64,000 bases of DNA from Megaleporinus macrocephalus (GCA_021613375.1 CM038719.1:38164620-38228619); one strand, 5' to 3'. Numbered from the stretch's first letter, positions 10,301 through 22,683 are shown. Made by a program: numbers and translations. The notes: generated by a model from the letters alone, not told the origin.

Positions 10301-10922
10301 TAAGACTCCCAACTCTACCATCACCTACCTGTGTACGGTTAAACTGTAACACTACCTTCAGCTACCTGTGTACAGGTAACCTGTAACACTACCTTCACCT
10401 ACCTGTGTACAGGTAACCTGTAACACTACCCTCACCTACCTGTGTACATGTAAACTGTAACACTACCTTCACCTACCTGTGTACAGATAAACTGTAACAC
10501 TACCTTCACCTACCTGTGTACATGTAAACTGTAACACTACCTTCACCTACCTGTGTACAGGTAAACTGTAACACTACCTTCACCTACCTGTGTACAGGTA
10601 AACTGTAACACTACCCTCACCTACCTGTGTACATGTAAACTGTAACACTACCTTCACCTACCTGTGTACAGGTAAACTGTAACACTACCTTCACCTACCT
10701 GTGTACAGGTAAATTGCAACACTACTTTCACCTACCTGTGTACAGGTAAACTGTAACACTACCTTCACCTACCTGTGTACAGGTAAATTGCAACACTACC
10801 TTCACCTACCTGTGTACAGGTAAATTGCAACACTACCTTCACCTACCTGTGTACAGGTAAACTGCAACACTACCTTCACCTACCTGTGTACAGGTAAACT
10901 GTAACACTACCTACACCTACCT
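10301..10922 (+). repeat. 37-bp minisatellite
   Basis: About 17 units of the form CCTTCACCTACCTGTGTACA plus GGTAAACTGTAACACTA. The CTACCTGTG landmark at 10325, 10362 and 10399 fixes the period at 37. Variants (GTAAATTGC, GTACATG) alternate along the array, so mutated units were copied locally. It is the inverted partner of 5840-6004. Confidence 0.95.
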
Positions 10923-11689
10923 GGTTATTTTCCAGGCTACTCAAACAGGGAACGGATGGTGAGCTGTTGGCAGTAAATCACAGTAAAGAACAGGATCCTC
11001 ACAGCCCCCCAGTATGAGTGGGGCGCAGAAATAGGGGCGAGTTTGAGTCACACCCCAGAGGGACCACCTCTCAGCCCCACACACATCCGGCTACAGTACA
11101 CACACACACACACACGCACACACAGAAAGCCAAGTCCTCGGAGAGAGGAGAGCAAGGAAAGCGGCGTTGCTAAGAGATCAGAATCCCTGAGAGGCTGAGC
11201 GCGCGAGAGAAAAAGAGAAATGAGAGAAAGAAGAAAGGAGTGCACGAGAAAGTGAGAAAGCGAACGAGAGAGAGAGTGGCAGAGTAAAAAAGAGAGGGTG
11301 TTAGAAGCCCCCCGCTGGGTTCTGCGGCACTTCCAGCCTGATGGGCCGGAAAGTGACCTCGTCAGAGTGTGTGTGTGTGCTTGTGTGTGTGTGTGTGTGT
11401 GTGTGTGTGGGAGGGGGGTGAGGGGTGTAGGGGGTGGGGTCCACGGGGAACGGGAGGAGGAGGGTCACCTTCTCTCAGAGACACCGTGGAGATGAGACAG
11501 CCAGATAAATATACAGTGCCTGTCAAAAGTTTGGGTACGTAAAAAAAATAAAAAACAGAGACACACAAACGAGAGCCTTGTTGCAGCTTTACACACTCAC
11601 TCACTCACTCACGCAGCTTCATGAGGAGCCACCTAGGAGGCTCCTCCAACAAGCTTGGAGAAGATCCATGCATACTGAGACCTGTTGGG
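10923..11689. other. Unique sequence with small microsatellites
   Basis: It holds (CA)n at 11099-11124, a purine-rich stretch at 11200-11300, (GT)n at about 11366-11409 followed by a G-rich run to 11465, and (CACT)n near 11593-11611. No gene is supported. Confidence 0.6.
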
Positions 11690-13131
11690 CTATTTTTGGG
11701 TTATTAATTGTTGGGTTATTTTTGGGTTATTAATTGTTGGGTTATTAAATGTTGGGTTATTAAATGTTGGTTTATTGTTGGGTTATTTTGGGGTTATTAA
11801 TTGTTGGGTTATTTTTGAATCATAAGTTGTTGAGTTATTATTTGTTGGTTTATTGTTGGGTTAATAATTGTTGGTTTATTGTTGGGTTATTAATTGTTGG
11901 GTTATTATTTGTTGTGTTATTAATTGTTGGTTAATTGTTGTGGTATAAACTGTTGGGTTATTAATTGTTGGTTAATTGTTGTGGTATTAACTGTTTGGTT
12001 ATTAATTGTTGGTTAATTGTTGGGTTATCAACTGTTGGGTTATTAATTGTTGGAGTATTAATTGTTTAGGTTATTAATTGTTGGTTTATTGTTGGGTTAA
12101 TAACTGATGGGTTATTAATTCTTGGTTTATTAATTGTTGGTTTCTTGTTGGGATATTAACTGTTAGATTATTCATTGTTGGTTTATGGTTGGGTTATTAA
12201 ATTAGGGGTTATTAATTGTTGGTTTATTGAATGTTGGTTTATTGTTGGGTTATTAACTGTTCAGTTATTAATTGTTGGGTTATTAATTGTTGTGTTTTTG
12301 TTGGGTTATTGATTGTTGGGTTATTAATTGTTGGGTTATTAATTGTTGGGTTATTGTTGGGTTATTAACTGTTCAGTTATTAATTGTTGGGTTATTAATT
12401 GTTGGGTTATTAATTGTTGTGTTTTTGTTGGGTTATTGATTGTTGGGTTATTAATTGTTGGGTTATTAACTGTTGGGTTATTAATTGTTGGGTTATTAAT
12501 TGTTGGTTTATTAAATGTTGGTTATTGTTGGGTTATTAACTTTTTGGTTATTAATTGTTCGGTTATTAATTGTTGTGTTTTTGCTGGGTTATTAATTGTT
12601 GGGTTATTGTTGGGTTATTAATTGTTGGGTTATTAATTGTTGTGTTTTTTTGGGTTATTGATTGTTGGGTTATTAATTGTTGGGTTATTAACTGTTGGGT
12701 TATTAATTGTTGATTTATTAAATGTTGGTTTATTGTTGGGTTATTAACTGTTGGGTTATTAATTGTTGGGTTATTAATTGTTGGGTTTTTGTTGGGCTAT
12801 TGATTGTTGGGTTATTGATTGTTGGGCTATTAATTGTTGGGTTATTAATTGTTGTGTTTTTGTTGGGTTATTGATTGTTGGGTTATTAACTGTTGGGTTA
12901 TTAATTGTTGGTTTATTAAATGTTGGTTTATTGTTGGGTTATTAACTGTTGGGTTATTAATTGTTGGGTTATTAATTGTTGTGTTTTTGTTGGGCTATTG
13001 ATTGTTGGGTTATTGATTATTGGGCTATTAATTGTTGGGTTATTAATTGTTGTGTTTTTGTTGGGTTATTGATTGTTGGGTTATTGATTGTTGGGTTATT
13101 GATTGTTGGGTTATTAATTGTTGGGTTATTG
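11690..13131 (+). repeat. 15-bp minisatellite containing GGGTTA
   Basis: About 1.4 kb of units of the form TTGTTGGGTTATTAA with many variants. A marker variant, GTGTTTTTG or GGGTTTTTG, recurs near 12292, 12419, 12566, 12633, 12783, 12855, 12983 and 13055. This shows that blocks of about 70 and 130 bp have been amplified together. Every GGG run is on the plus strand. Confidence 0.93.
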
Positions 13132-13868
13132 AGTCTTTCAGTTGATGTCCTTCATGATTTACCTTCATATGTATTCTCTGTCTTTTCCTGACGTTGACAA
13201 ATGACTGACTCCAGCCTTTTTGACTGTCACACGTCCAGGAACACATGAGAAAACTGTGAAGACAAGACAAAACGCTGTCCCGACGTCTCGGGCTGTGACT
13301 GTAGTCTTCTCTCGCTGAAGTGCTGAAGCACCTTGTTCCTATTACAGTACACAAAGTGGAAGAACTCGGGTTCTTGGCGATGCAAACGATGCAGTTCGGA
13401 CACAATGAAATTGTTTCTGCCTCTCCCTGCGAGCGGGCCTGAGCGTGACCTTGCTCGGCCCGAGCAGGCTTCCGTTTCTGGAACACGCTTCGTGCGTTTC
13501 CTTTTTTCCTTCCGAAGACGGATGGAGCGCCTCAGCTGCGGCGGCAGCTCCCCGTGGTGAACTTGGGGTGAAACTACAGAAAAGGAGGGCTGGCTTGACA
13601 GGCGAGGTTAGCGGATCACACGGAAAAGCTGCTGCATGTAAATACGCTATTTTAACAGCCCCTGATCTGGCAGCCAGTCAAGCAGCGCCTACAACCAGCA
13701 CGTGGCTTTCTTATTTAACTCCTCTCCTCGTTCCACTATAGACAGGAGACGGGACCCAGCAAAGTCTAACTCCGACAGTTTCCCAGTTTATCTCAGCGAC
13801 TGCAGCTTCATCTGAACTGTTTAAGAAACCCAGGATTAATTAGCACAGTTGCTGGCTTTGCCAACATA
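13132..13868. other. Unique GC-moderate sequence
   Basis: Single-copy appearance with several CpG sites at 13260-13560. Short frames on both strands have no recognisable domain. It could be a conserved non-coding island. Confidence 0.4.
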
Positions 13869-14097
13869 TAGGCCCTATCCAATTTTTGTTGATTTTCATT
13901 TTTCCATATCATCTGAACAGCTGTCCTTTATATCCCTACCAAAATTCATGATGAACAGACCAATACAAATGCTCCAAAATTACTTGGAAATTATTCTGGT
14001 TCCATTGACATGCATTGAAAGTAAAGAAGGTTTTTGGCCTCTCCTGTAAAGTTGCTATTTTGCCAATACGTGCTTTCCTTTTTGGGCAGCAACGATA
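13869..14097 (+). mobile_element. MITE-B copy, full length
   Basis: A 229-bp element whose ends (GGCCCTATCCAAT and TTGGGCAGCAACGATAT) are degenerate versions of the MITE-B terminal inverted repeat TTGTCGCTGTCCAAT / ATTGGACAGCGACAA. The internal landmarks ACCAATACAAATGCTCCAAA, TTCTGGTTCCATTGACATGC and CTCCTGTAAAGTTGC are present in order. Non-coding and non-autonomous. Confidence 0.75.
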
Positions 14098-14221
14098 TGT
14101 TTACATTACAACGAATATGAATTGGTGTGAATTTAATGAATTTGATGAATAACACATTTCGAGGGCAGCAGTGAGTGATGATTGTTTACTTGCAGCCCAA
14201 GCTGTGTCATCAGCTGAAAAC

Positions 14222-14335
14222 TACAGTGTAAAATGTGCTTCATTGGTATAAAAACTGAACTTCAATTGAAAGAATCCTACCTTTGAAACTAGTTCAATCG
14301 CTTGTCAAGTACAAATACTTTGTTAACTTACTTAA
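14222..14335 (+). mobile_element. MITE-A copy, internally shortened
   Basis: TACAGTGTAAAATGTGCTTC and ATTGGTATAA at the left end, and ACTAGTTCAATCGCTTGT to the right, are MITE-A landmarks. The right end is lost into a pyrimidine-rich repeat. Confidence 0.6.
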
Positions 14336-14374
14336 GTAGAAATTTACTGGAGTAATTTTTTTTACTTCTTTTTA

Positions 14375-15185
<811 letters not shown>

Positions 15186-15690
15186 TATTGTTTTGTGTTG
15201 GTTTCCTGAGTAAAAAAATAAATAAACACAAACTCACAGAGCGTGCTTTAGTACAGATCACATTTCTAGGCTTCATATTTTTCCTTTCCCAATATGTAAG
15301 ATTTAATAATTAGCAGCACTGATGGTGCATTAGCATGTGCAGGAGTGGGTTTGCATGAAGGGGGACGTGTTAACATGCTTTCAACTAGAAAATCAACAAA
15401 ACCTGTCATAACACCTGAGATACAGAAACTTCTGCAAACACCTGCATCAGGTTCTGGAGTTCAGCCTTTACTGTGAGATCCAGGTTGTGAAAACAGGCAA
15501 ACGCAGACGAGTACAACAGCTACAGGCTGGCGTGTCTGAGCGAGCGCTGCATACTGTAAAATATTGAGGTGCAGAATTGATCAGTGAGAGCAGATATGAA
15601 ATGACACTCCGCCGTTCTCCTACTGCAGGTTCATCCGGAGGAACCCGAAGCATTCCGGGCTCGGAATTCTGCATACAAGATACTTTGCAG
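15186..15690. other. Unique sequence
   Basis: Apparently single-copy sequence, moderately GC-rich at 15420-15680. Nothing recognisable was found. Confidence 0.4.
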
Positions 15691-15691
15691 C

Positions 15692-15923
15692 ATATTGTCC
15701 CTGTCCAAAAATTGGAGGTTTACAGGAGAGGCCAAAAACTGTCTTCCCTTTCAATGCAAGTCTATGGAACCAGAAATCTTTTCATGCTATTTTGGAGCAT
15801 TTCTATTGGTCTGTTCATCATTAATTTTGTAGACAGTGTAAACAGCATCTGTTGTGATCAAATGATGTGGAAAAAAGAAAATAGGCAAAAAAATGGATAT
15901 ACATGATTTTTTCTGGACGAGTG
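15692..15923 (-). mobile_element. MITE-B copy, reverse orientation
   Basis: It begins with ATTGTCCCTGTCCA, the reverse complement of the MITE-B right end, and contains the family's internal landmarks in reverse (TTTGGAGCATTTCTATTGGT, CCATAGACTTGCATTG-like sequence). It ends near CTGGACGAGTG, a decayed copy of the other terminus. The 109-codon frame across it is fortuitous. Confidence 0.75.
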
Positions 15924-16711
15924 CACGAGCGGCACCCCCTGGGAATGTGGTCTACCTGTTCTACCTGACAGTGTTGCAAACTAATTGCCATTTTCTTTTA
16001 GAACGTTCTGGCATTTTGAAATCCACCAATTAGACCCCATCATTTCTTTCCATGGATAAAAAATAAATAAATAAAAAATAAACAAATAAATAAACGAGTA
16101 TGACAGTATGATACGCTTGCTGTTATTTGGATAGACTGGAAAAACACAGACAGGCTGTCGTGTAGATTTGAACACCCCCCATCCCCAACCCCCCATTTCC
16201 AATCGATGACACTAAAAGCTCTAATCTGATTGGTAAAAAGAGCTGATTGGACAAAGCTGCTATCATTCTGATTTAAGCGGCAAATCAATACCCCACTAGG
16301 CCCGAAGCCTCTTTCCCTCCTCGCTGGTCTCGGTTAACTTTTCCAAGGACGCGTGTCTGGTGCGGCTCAAGTCTGACCTTGCCGTGGACATGCGTACTCG
16401 GGTGCTTGCGTGCGCGCACACGTGCAAACAGACTTTTGCTCGCATGAATAAGCAGGAATTAGTCGGTCCGTTCACGCGGCACAACACCGCATGCAACATT
16501 AGCAAAGCAAGGCGGAGGTAATTTAATGACACGGGGAGCGGAGGCTGGGGGGGATGGCTGGCCGCTCCGCTGCTGGCCACGGAAGCCTCATCGTTCCATA
16601 TTGTCCAGGCTCATGGGGACCATTCATTAGCGAATGCTCTGGGAACTGGGCAGGGATCGTTTTCCTGCGGGCGCTCGGGGTTTACATTTCAATCTCTCTC
16701 TGACGTCGATC
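15924..16711. other. Unique island, GC- and CpG-richer from 16290
   Basis: Contains a (AAATA)-type AT patch at 16060-16095 and C- and G-runs near 16180 and 16548. From 16290 to 16690 it is a CpG-containing single-copy stretch that could be a conserved non-coding element. No gene is supported. Confidence 0.4.
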
Positions 16712-17215
16712 TCTATTGTTGTCTTGATTGGATTTTTGTTACATGATTCGAACATGGCAGCTGCTGTTTATACTGTGTGTAGAGTTCATGATGAACAGGC
16801 CAATGAAAATGCTCCAAAATAGCTTGGAAATAATTCTGGTTCCATTGACTTACATTGAAAGTAGAGTTAATGTAACAATGAATAATATCTTAAAATGCCT
16901 CAAAATAGATTGGAAATAATTCTGGTTCCATTGACTTCCATTGTAAGTAAAGGCAGTCTCCTGTAAAGTTAATGTAACAATGAATAATATCTTAAAATGC
17001 CCCAAAATAGCTTGGAACTAATTCTGGTTCCATTGACTTGCATTGAAAGTAAAGGCAGTCTCCTGTAAAGTTAATGTAATAATGAATAATATCTTAAAAT
17101 GCCCCAAAATAGCTTGGAACTAATTCTGGTTCCATTGACTTGCATTGAAAGTAAAGGCAGTCTCCTGTAAAGCTAATGCAATAATGAATAATATTTTAAT
17201 ATCTCAATAATAGGT
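16712..17215 (+). mobile_element. MITE-B copy with internal 102-bp tandem expansion
   Basis: The left half of MITE-B (about 16720-16860) is followed by repeats of an internal segment. The landmark AATAATATCTTAAAATGC recurs at 16881, 16983 and 17085, with a variant at 17187. The period is exactly 102 bp. Each unit contains the element's ATTCTGGTTCCATTGACTT motif and its CTCCTGTAAAG motif. A clean right terminus was not found. Confidence 0.8.
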
Positions 17216-17740
17216 TATTGGTTTTTACCATGTGATGTAATTATTTGTAGGCAGGCAGAATTCAGAAAGGTCAAACAAGGTCATACTCAAACTTGGGCCA
17301 TGAACACCATATTGGAGTTTGGTAAATCTTGGCCAAACAACTGAGGAGCTATTATGTTTTGGCTATCCGAGGACCCTTCGGTGATATTTATCCCTAACAC
17401 CACATATTGAAACTGCTCTAGCTTGGCAGGGCAAAGACATCACCGCACCAAACCTTTACCCAGTTAGAGAGGACATGGCAGCCCTTCTAATACTAAAGTT
17501 TGGCGACTCTAGCCTTAAGGCAGTGAAAGCTATGGCCTTATAAAAACGCTCAGTGGAGGATTTTAAGGTCTAGTGAATGGTTGTGTGGAAGTATAGGATG
17601 TGGCCTAGCTAGGCAAGCTGAATGTAGATGAACGTAGCTACACCAAAGTCCACTCACTTATACATGGTACTACTATGAATAGCATATTAAAGTTTGGTGA
17701 CTTTAGCCCGAGGATTACTATTTAAGCACTTTTCACAGAC
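17216..17740. other. Unassigned sequence, possibly old repeat
   Basis: The phrase AAAGTTTGGCGACTCTAGCC near 17492 recurs in altered form near 17690, and a related TTGGAGTTTGGTAAATCTTGG lies near 17313. This hints at a degenerate repeat of about 180-200 bp, but divergence is too high to define units. Confidence 0.35.
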
Positions 17741-17922
17741 TAGGTGTGGGCAATATGGCCCTAAAATAATATCACGATATTTCATGGTATTTTTGCGATA
17801 ACGATACTCTTGGCGATATGACAAAACATTGAATTAAATAAAAAAAATTCAAGAATATACTACTGCAACAAAATGAAAATTAAATTTAGTTATTGCATAC
17901 AATATGATATGGCACACCCCTA
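17741..17922 (+). mobile_element. hAT-like MITE
   Basis: The left end TAGGTGTGGGCAATATGGCC and the right end GATATGGCACACCCCTAA are imperfect inverted repeats. Between them lie ATCACGATATTTCATGG and GCGATAACGATACT, which are typical of short hAT-like elements in fish with GGGTGTGGCGATAT-type termini. An 8-bp target duplication was not evident, so the assignment rests on the termini. Confidence 0.55.
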
Positions 17923-18334
17923 ACTGAGATATTAAAAAATACAAGAATTTTCATCAGATTGTAACAGACGTCAATGATCCCACGATACTAAATAATGCAC
18001 TCCAAATATCTCCATATATCCAGGACTGAAGTAAAATGAATGATACTGAACAGATAAAATCTGTAGATATATAATGGGAAATGAGGAATTTTTAATTTTT
18101 AATTTAATTGAAATTAACTACTGAAATTTCATTCAAGGTTCCATGAATTTCTTAGTTTACTTGTTTTTGATCATCCCAAATCGTAATTTCATAAAAAAAT
18201 CATCAAAAATCACTGCCTTACTAGCACCTTATTTATTCACTATGGGATTTGATGGGAACTATTGAGATTTGTTAACATTTGAAGTCTTGAATATATTTAC
18301 CAACACTATTTTTGCTGATGAAGTAAATAAATAA

Positions 18335-18336
<2 letters not shown>
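17923..18336. other. AT-rich sequence, nothing recognised
   Basis: Diverged AT-rich DNA with no tandem structure and no coding potential. Confidence 0.4.

Positions 18337-18405
<69 letters not shown>
18337..18405. repeat. (AT)n microsatellite
   Basis: A pure AT tract of about 69 bp. Confidence 0.97.
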
Positions 18406-18407
<2 letters not shown>

Positions 18408-18439
18408 GATTTATGGTCAAAAAACAAGATTTTTAATGA

Positions 18440-18600
18440 GAACTCAGAGCATTGAGTAATGAAATAAACTGATTTCAATCGATTTCCCAAAGAGATACTC
18501 AGCAGTACATACAATAACATAGAAAATGAATATGGGTCAAGTTTAACCCCATGCTGTGCATTAGAAGGGGTTTGCTTAGCTTGTGCATCAAAGGGTTAAA
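18440..18600 (-). repeat. Interspersed repeat R3, reverse copy
   Basis: GATTTCAATCGATTTCCCAA, AGATACTCAGCAGTACATAC and AATAACATAGAAAATGAATA are the reverse complements of landmarks at 46738-46835 and 52545-52670. Three copies in 64 kb mark a dispersed family. Its class could not be named. Confidence 0.7.
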
Positions 18601-19744
18601 GCTCTTCAATTGGCTCTTGGGCAACCCTGTGGCTTTATTGGGTGCAGGATGTGCTGGCGTTGAGTAGTGCTTAGTAAAAAGAACATGAGTTCTTTGTAAA
18701 TACACTAAGAAAACGTTCGACTGTAGTTTGACTGTAGTTCTTTTGTTGGACGCTGCCAGCTAAAAAGTGTAAACTCTTCGATTCGGTCTGGAGGAGTGGT
18801 GCTAAAATTGGTGGACGCACAAAAAAGGAGGTAACGGACAATCCCCAGTAGCACTGTTCTCCATACGGAAACCTTTGTACCTGCACTGGCAGACGAAACA
18901 CAAGCCAGCGAACACAAAGCATTGCAACCTCTCCAACCCTTGGCAAGGGACGAGTTCATTAGGTGGCGGAGGTACAGACGAAACGCAGCCCCTTTAAAAT
19001 ATTTCCTCTCTTCTCGTGTGGAGTAGGCACGGGCTGCCCGGCGCTCAAACGAGAGAGTGATGGCCAATTAGGCCCTTTTTCTGATTAGCGGTCCGCGGGC
19101 CCGGGCGGCAATTAGGCCAGCTGGGAAAGGCCTCTCATTACCGGCCGCGGCCAGCTCCATTATAGCCGTCCTCCAAGCTTACACTGCAGCTTTCACATTC
19201 CAATAACGCTCATTAGGACCGGGGCCTTAGCGAAGCTACCTGCTTTAGCGTTGCCTCGATCGCATTCCCCTCGGCCGCTACTTACCCCATTACCGCCCGG
19301 AGAAGGGATGTCCGCTGCCCTTCAGACGGGAACGAGGGGAGGGGGGGCGGTGAAACGTATTCAAATGGCTAATGAAAGGAGAGGACTGATAAATAAAGCC
19401 CGATAAAGCAATCAGGCGGTGAATTATTTAGTATTAGCTAATCCTATTTAGCATTAGCCAGAACCACAGGGCACAGCCAAAGTGCTCGTTAGAGGAATGC
19501 TAACCCGCTCCATGCAGGGGGAGGGGGGCTAACAAGGCTATCAGTGGAAGCAGGGCTAGGAGGGATTGGTTGGCGGGATCTTTGCACAGTGATAATGGCT
19601 TGCTGTGAGCTTTAATATGTTATTAGCAAGGCTAGCTTTAGCTTGGGGTGCTACATTGAAAGCCACATCATGATCAAATCTTCTGTGCCTTATTGAAATT
19701 GTGATGTCACAACCATGATCACTTTTTACGTATGTCCTTCAGCA
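18601..19744. other. CpG-rich unique island, candidate conserved non-coding cluster
   Basis: From about 18960 to 19560 the sequence is CpG-rich and interspersed with homeodomain-like TAAT cores (for example GCAATTAGGCC, TATTTAGTATTAGCTAAT, TTTAGCATTAGCC). It lacks any tandem or element structure. This combination is common in vertebrate developmental enhancers. No open frame carries a recognisable domain. Function is inferred from texture only. Confidence 0.4.
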
Positions 19745-21750
19745 GTTTAGCTTAAGTCCCGGCTCGCATCCTGGCTTGTGGCCCAGTCAATTTGTTTGAC
19801 TGTGCTACTGTTAGTGTTCACACTAAAGTGTCCCGTCAAACTCCCGTGGCTACCGTGGCAAAAGAACTGTCCTTGCTTGTGCCCAAATTAAACTCCGCTA
19901 CAGTGGCAAAAAAAAAGTGTCCTTGCTCGTGCCCAGATTAAACTCCGCTACCATGGACAAATTGTCCAGGGATGCAGCATGGTCAAAACTCCTCTACCGT
20001 ATTGAAAAATGTCCCGGCTCATGACCCAGACAAACTCTTCTAATAGGATGAAAAGTGCTCTGTCTTGTGGCCAAATTAAACTCAGCTATTACAGGAAAAA
20101 AATGTGTCTAGGCTAGCAACATGGTCCTCGTCTACTGCTGTGAAAAGAACCCCGGAACATGACCCAGACTGATTCCTCTACTGTGGCAAAAAAAAAAAAA
20201 ACTCCACTACTGCAGCAAAAAGTGTCGCAGCCTGCTGCCCAGTCAAGCTCCACAAGCATAGAGATAATTGTCCAAAGTTCTGGTCCAGTTAGGCTCTGTT
20301 ATTGCAGTGGGAGGTGTCCTAGCTTGTGGCCCAGTCAAACTCTGCTACTGCAAAGTCACTGTGGCCCAGTCAAACTCTGCTACTGCAAAGTCACTGTGGC
20401 CCAGTCAAACTCTTCTACTATAATGAAAAATGTCCTAGGCTGTGGCCCAGTCAAACTCTGCTACTGCACTAAAAGTGTCCTAGTTGTGGACTAGTCAAAT
20501 TCTGCTTCTGCATGGTCACCGTGGCCCAGTCAAACTCTGCTACTACAGGGGAAAATGTCCATTCTTCTGGCTTAGTCTCTGCTACTGCACTAAAAGGTGT
20601 CCTAGCTTGTGGTCCAGTCAAATTCTGCTTCTGCATGGTCACCGTGGCCCAGTCAAACTCTGCTACTACAGGGGATAATGTCCATTCTTCTGGCCTAGTC
20701 TCTGCTACTGCACTAAAAGGTTTTGTAGCTTGTGGTCCAGATGAATACTGCTACTACACTAAAACACGTCCTAGCTTGTGGTCCAGTCAAATTCTGCTAC
20801 TGCACTGAAAAGTGTCCTAGCTTGTGGTCCAGTCAAATTCTGCTTCTGCATGGTCACCGTGGCCCAGTCAAACTCTGCTACTACTGGGGATAATGTCCAT
20901 TCTTCTGGCCGAGTCTCAGCTACTGCACTAAAAGGTTTTGTAGCTTGTGGTCCAGATGAATACTGCTACTACACTAAAACGCGTCCTAGCTTGTGGTCCA
21001 GTCAAATTCTGCTACTGCACTGAAAAGTGTCCTAGCTTGTGGTCCAGTCAAATTCTGCTTCTGCATGGTCACCGTGGCCCAGTCAAACTCTGCTACTACT
21101 GGGGATAATGTCCATTCTTCTGGCCGAGTCTCAGCTACTGCACTAAAAGGTGTCCTAGCTTGTGGTCCAGACGAATTCTGCTACTACACTAAAACGCATC
21201 CTAGCTTGTGGTGCAGTTAAATTCTGCTACTGCACTGAAAAGTGTCCTAGCTTGTGGTCCAGTCAAATTCTGCTTCTGCATGGTCACCGTGGCCCAGTCA
21301 AACTCTGCTACTACAGGGGATAGTGTCCATTCTTCTGGCCTAGTCTCTGCTACTGCACTAAAAGGTGTCCTAGCTTGTGGCCCAGTCAAACTTTGCTACT
21401 GCACTAAAAAAGTGTCCTAGCTTGTGGTCCAGTCAAATTCTGCTTCTGCATGGTCACCGTGGCCTAGTCAAACTCTGCTACTACAGGGGAAAATGTCAGT
21501 TCTTCTGGCCAAGTCAAACTCTGCTACTGCACTAAAAGTTGTCCTAGCTTGTGGTCCAGACAAATTCTTCTACTACACTAAAAGGTGTCCGAGCTTGTGG
21601 CCCAGTCAACCTCTACTACTACAATAGAAAATATCCCGGCTTGTGGTCCAGTCAAACTCTACTACTGCAGTAAAAGGTGTTCTAGCTGTGGCCCAGTCAA
21701 GCTCTGGCTTCAGCTTGCGGTGAGGTCAAACTCCACCACCATGGTGAAAT
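19745..21750 (+). repeat. 43-bp satellite with 215-bp higher-order repeat
   Basis: Units of the form GTGGCCCAGTCAAACTCTGC plus TACTGCACTAAAAGTGTCCTAGCTT run for 2 kb. The rare variant CATGGTCACC occurs at 20511, 20634, 20849, 21064, 21279 and 21449. Three consecutive spacings are exactly 215 bp (5 x 43). The centre is homogeneous and both edges (19745-20250 and 21600-21750) are diverged, as expected for unequal exchange. Open frames shift because 215 is not a multiple of 3. Confidence 0.95.
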
Positions 21751-22683
21751 GCATCCTGGCTGGAGCAATAGGAAAGCTCTTTACTGGCTTGCTAGCACAT
21801 AATAACAACACATAGCTTTATGCTCTGTCTCTTAGTCAGTAGCTTGAGGAGTTGCAAGTTAGAGTTGTATGGCCACCATGCCATACAACACCTACACCAC
21901 CGACAGCACTAACGCTAGTACGCAGCTGCATTAAGGCCCCCGGGGGCCTCACTGGAAAATGCAAACGACCACACAGAGTTCAGGGTCACCACAACATAAT
22001 CGCTTGGCATCCTGCCTCCTTCCTACAGACGTGAGCTAACGCTGAGCCTTAGCAGGGAAGCCTGAGCCTCTCAGCAGCAGCAGAACAACAGTTGCAGCAG
22101 TTTCTGGCTAAAGCCCACCATCTAAAGCCCACCACGGCACTTACAGCCGACATCTGGGGGAGGGTTGCACCGGGAGCCGAAACTTGCGAGTCAAGGTTTG
22201 CCACACAATGCAAAGTTGCTTTCTCATGCAATACGAGGGATGTTCATTGTTTCTTCTTCTCTGTACCCTCCCCTCGTCATCCCACCCCGCCCCCCCCAAA
22301 AAAATCCATGCTCAAACGCGTTCACGTAAGAATTTCGGAGGTCAAACGCTTTCGGAAGTGCACTGTTAGCAAATAGATTTTCGTTCCCCCGCCTCTTCTT
22401 ATAACGAAACAATCGGCCCTCGGTGCGATTTCCTTTTCAGTCACGGTGCAACAAAGGCGGATAATTGCATTCCGGCCGGAGCGGAGCGGAGCGCATGCAC
22501 GGAGAGGGGAAAAAAGGAAAAGAAAGCCCCTCCACTCGCCGAGTATTACACAAAAGAAGCGATGATGACAAAACAGTTTTCAGCATATTTTTTCCCACTC
22601 CCATTCCCATCATCCTCGGAACGTTCGACATCAATCACTGTTTCAAGTTACTACGTCGCTCTGATGCCGCCTGATAAGGCTTT
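21751..22683. other. Unique island
   Basis: GC-moderate single-copy DNA, with CpG sites most frequent at 22300-22510. Small frames such as 22092-22376 have no domain. It is a candidate conserved non-coding stretch. Confidence 0.4.

Noticed and set aside
10301..10922. CRISPR-like regular array
   Set aside because: Units are contiguous 37-bp copies without unique spacers, in a eukaryotic repeat landscape. It is a minisatellite.
11690..13131. Interstitial telomere
   Set aside because: GGGTTA is present but the 15-bp unit is not a TTAGGG array. It is only a telomere-like hexamer within an unrelated unit.
20159..21627. Chain of repeated frames with Cys-rich translations
   Set aside because: The frames follow the 43-bp and 215-bp satellite units. 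Neither length is a multiple of 3, so the frame changes from unit to unit and no long repeat protein exists.
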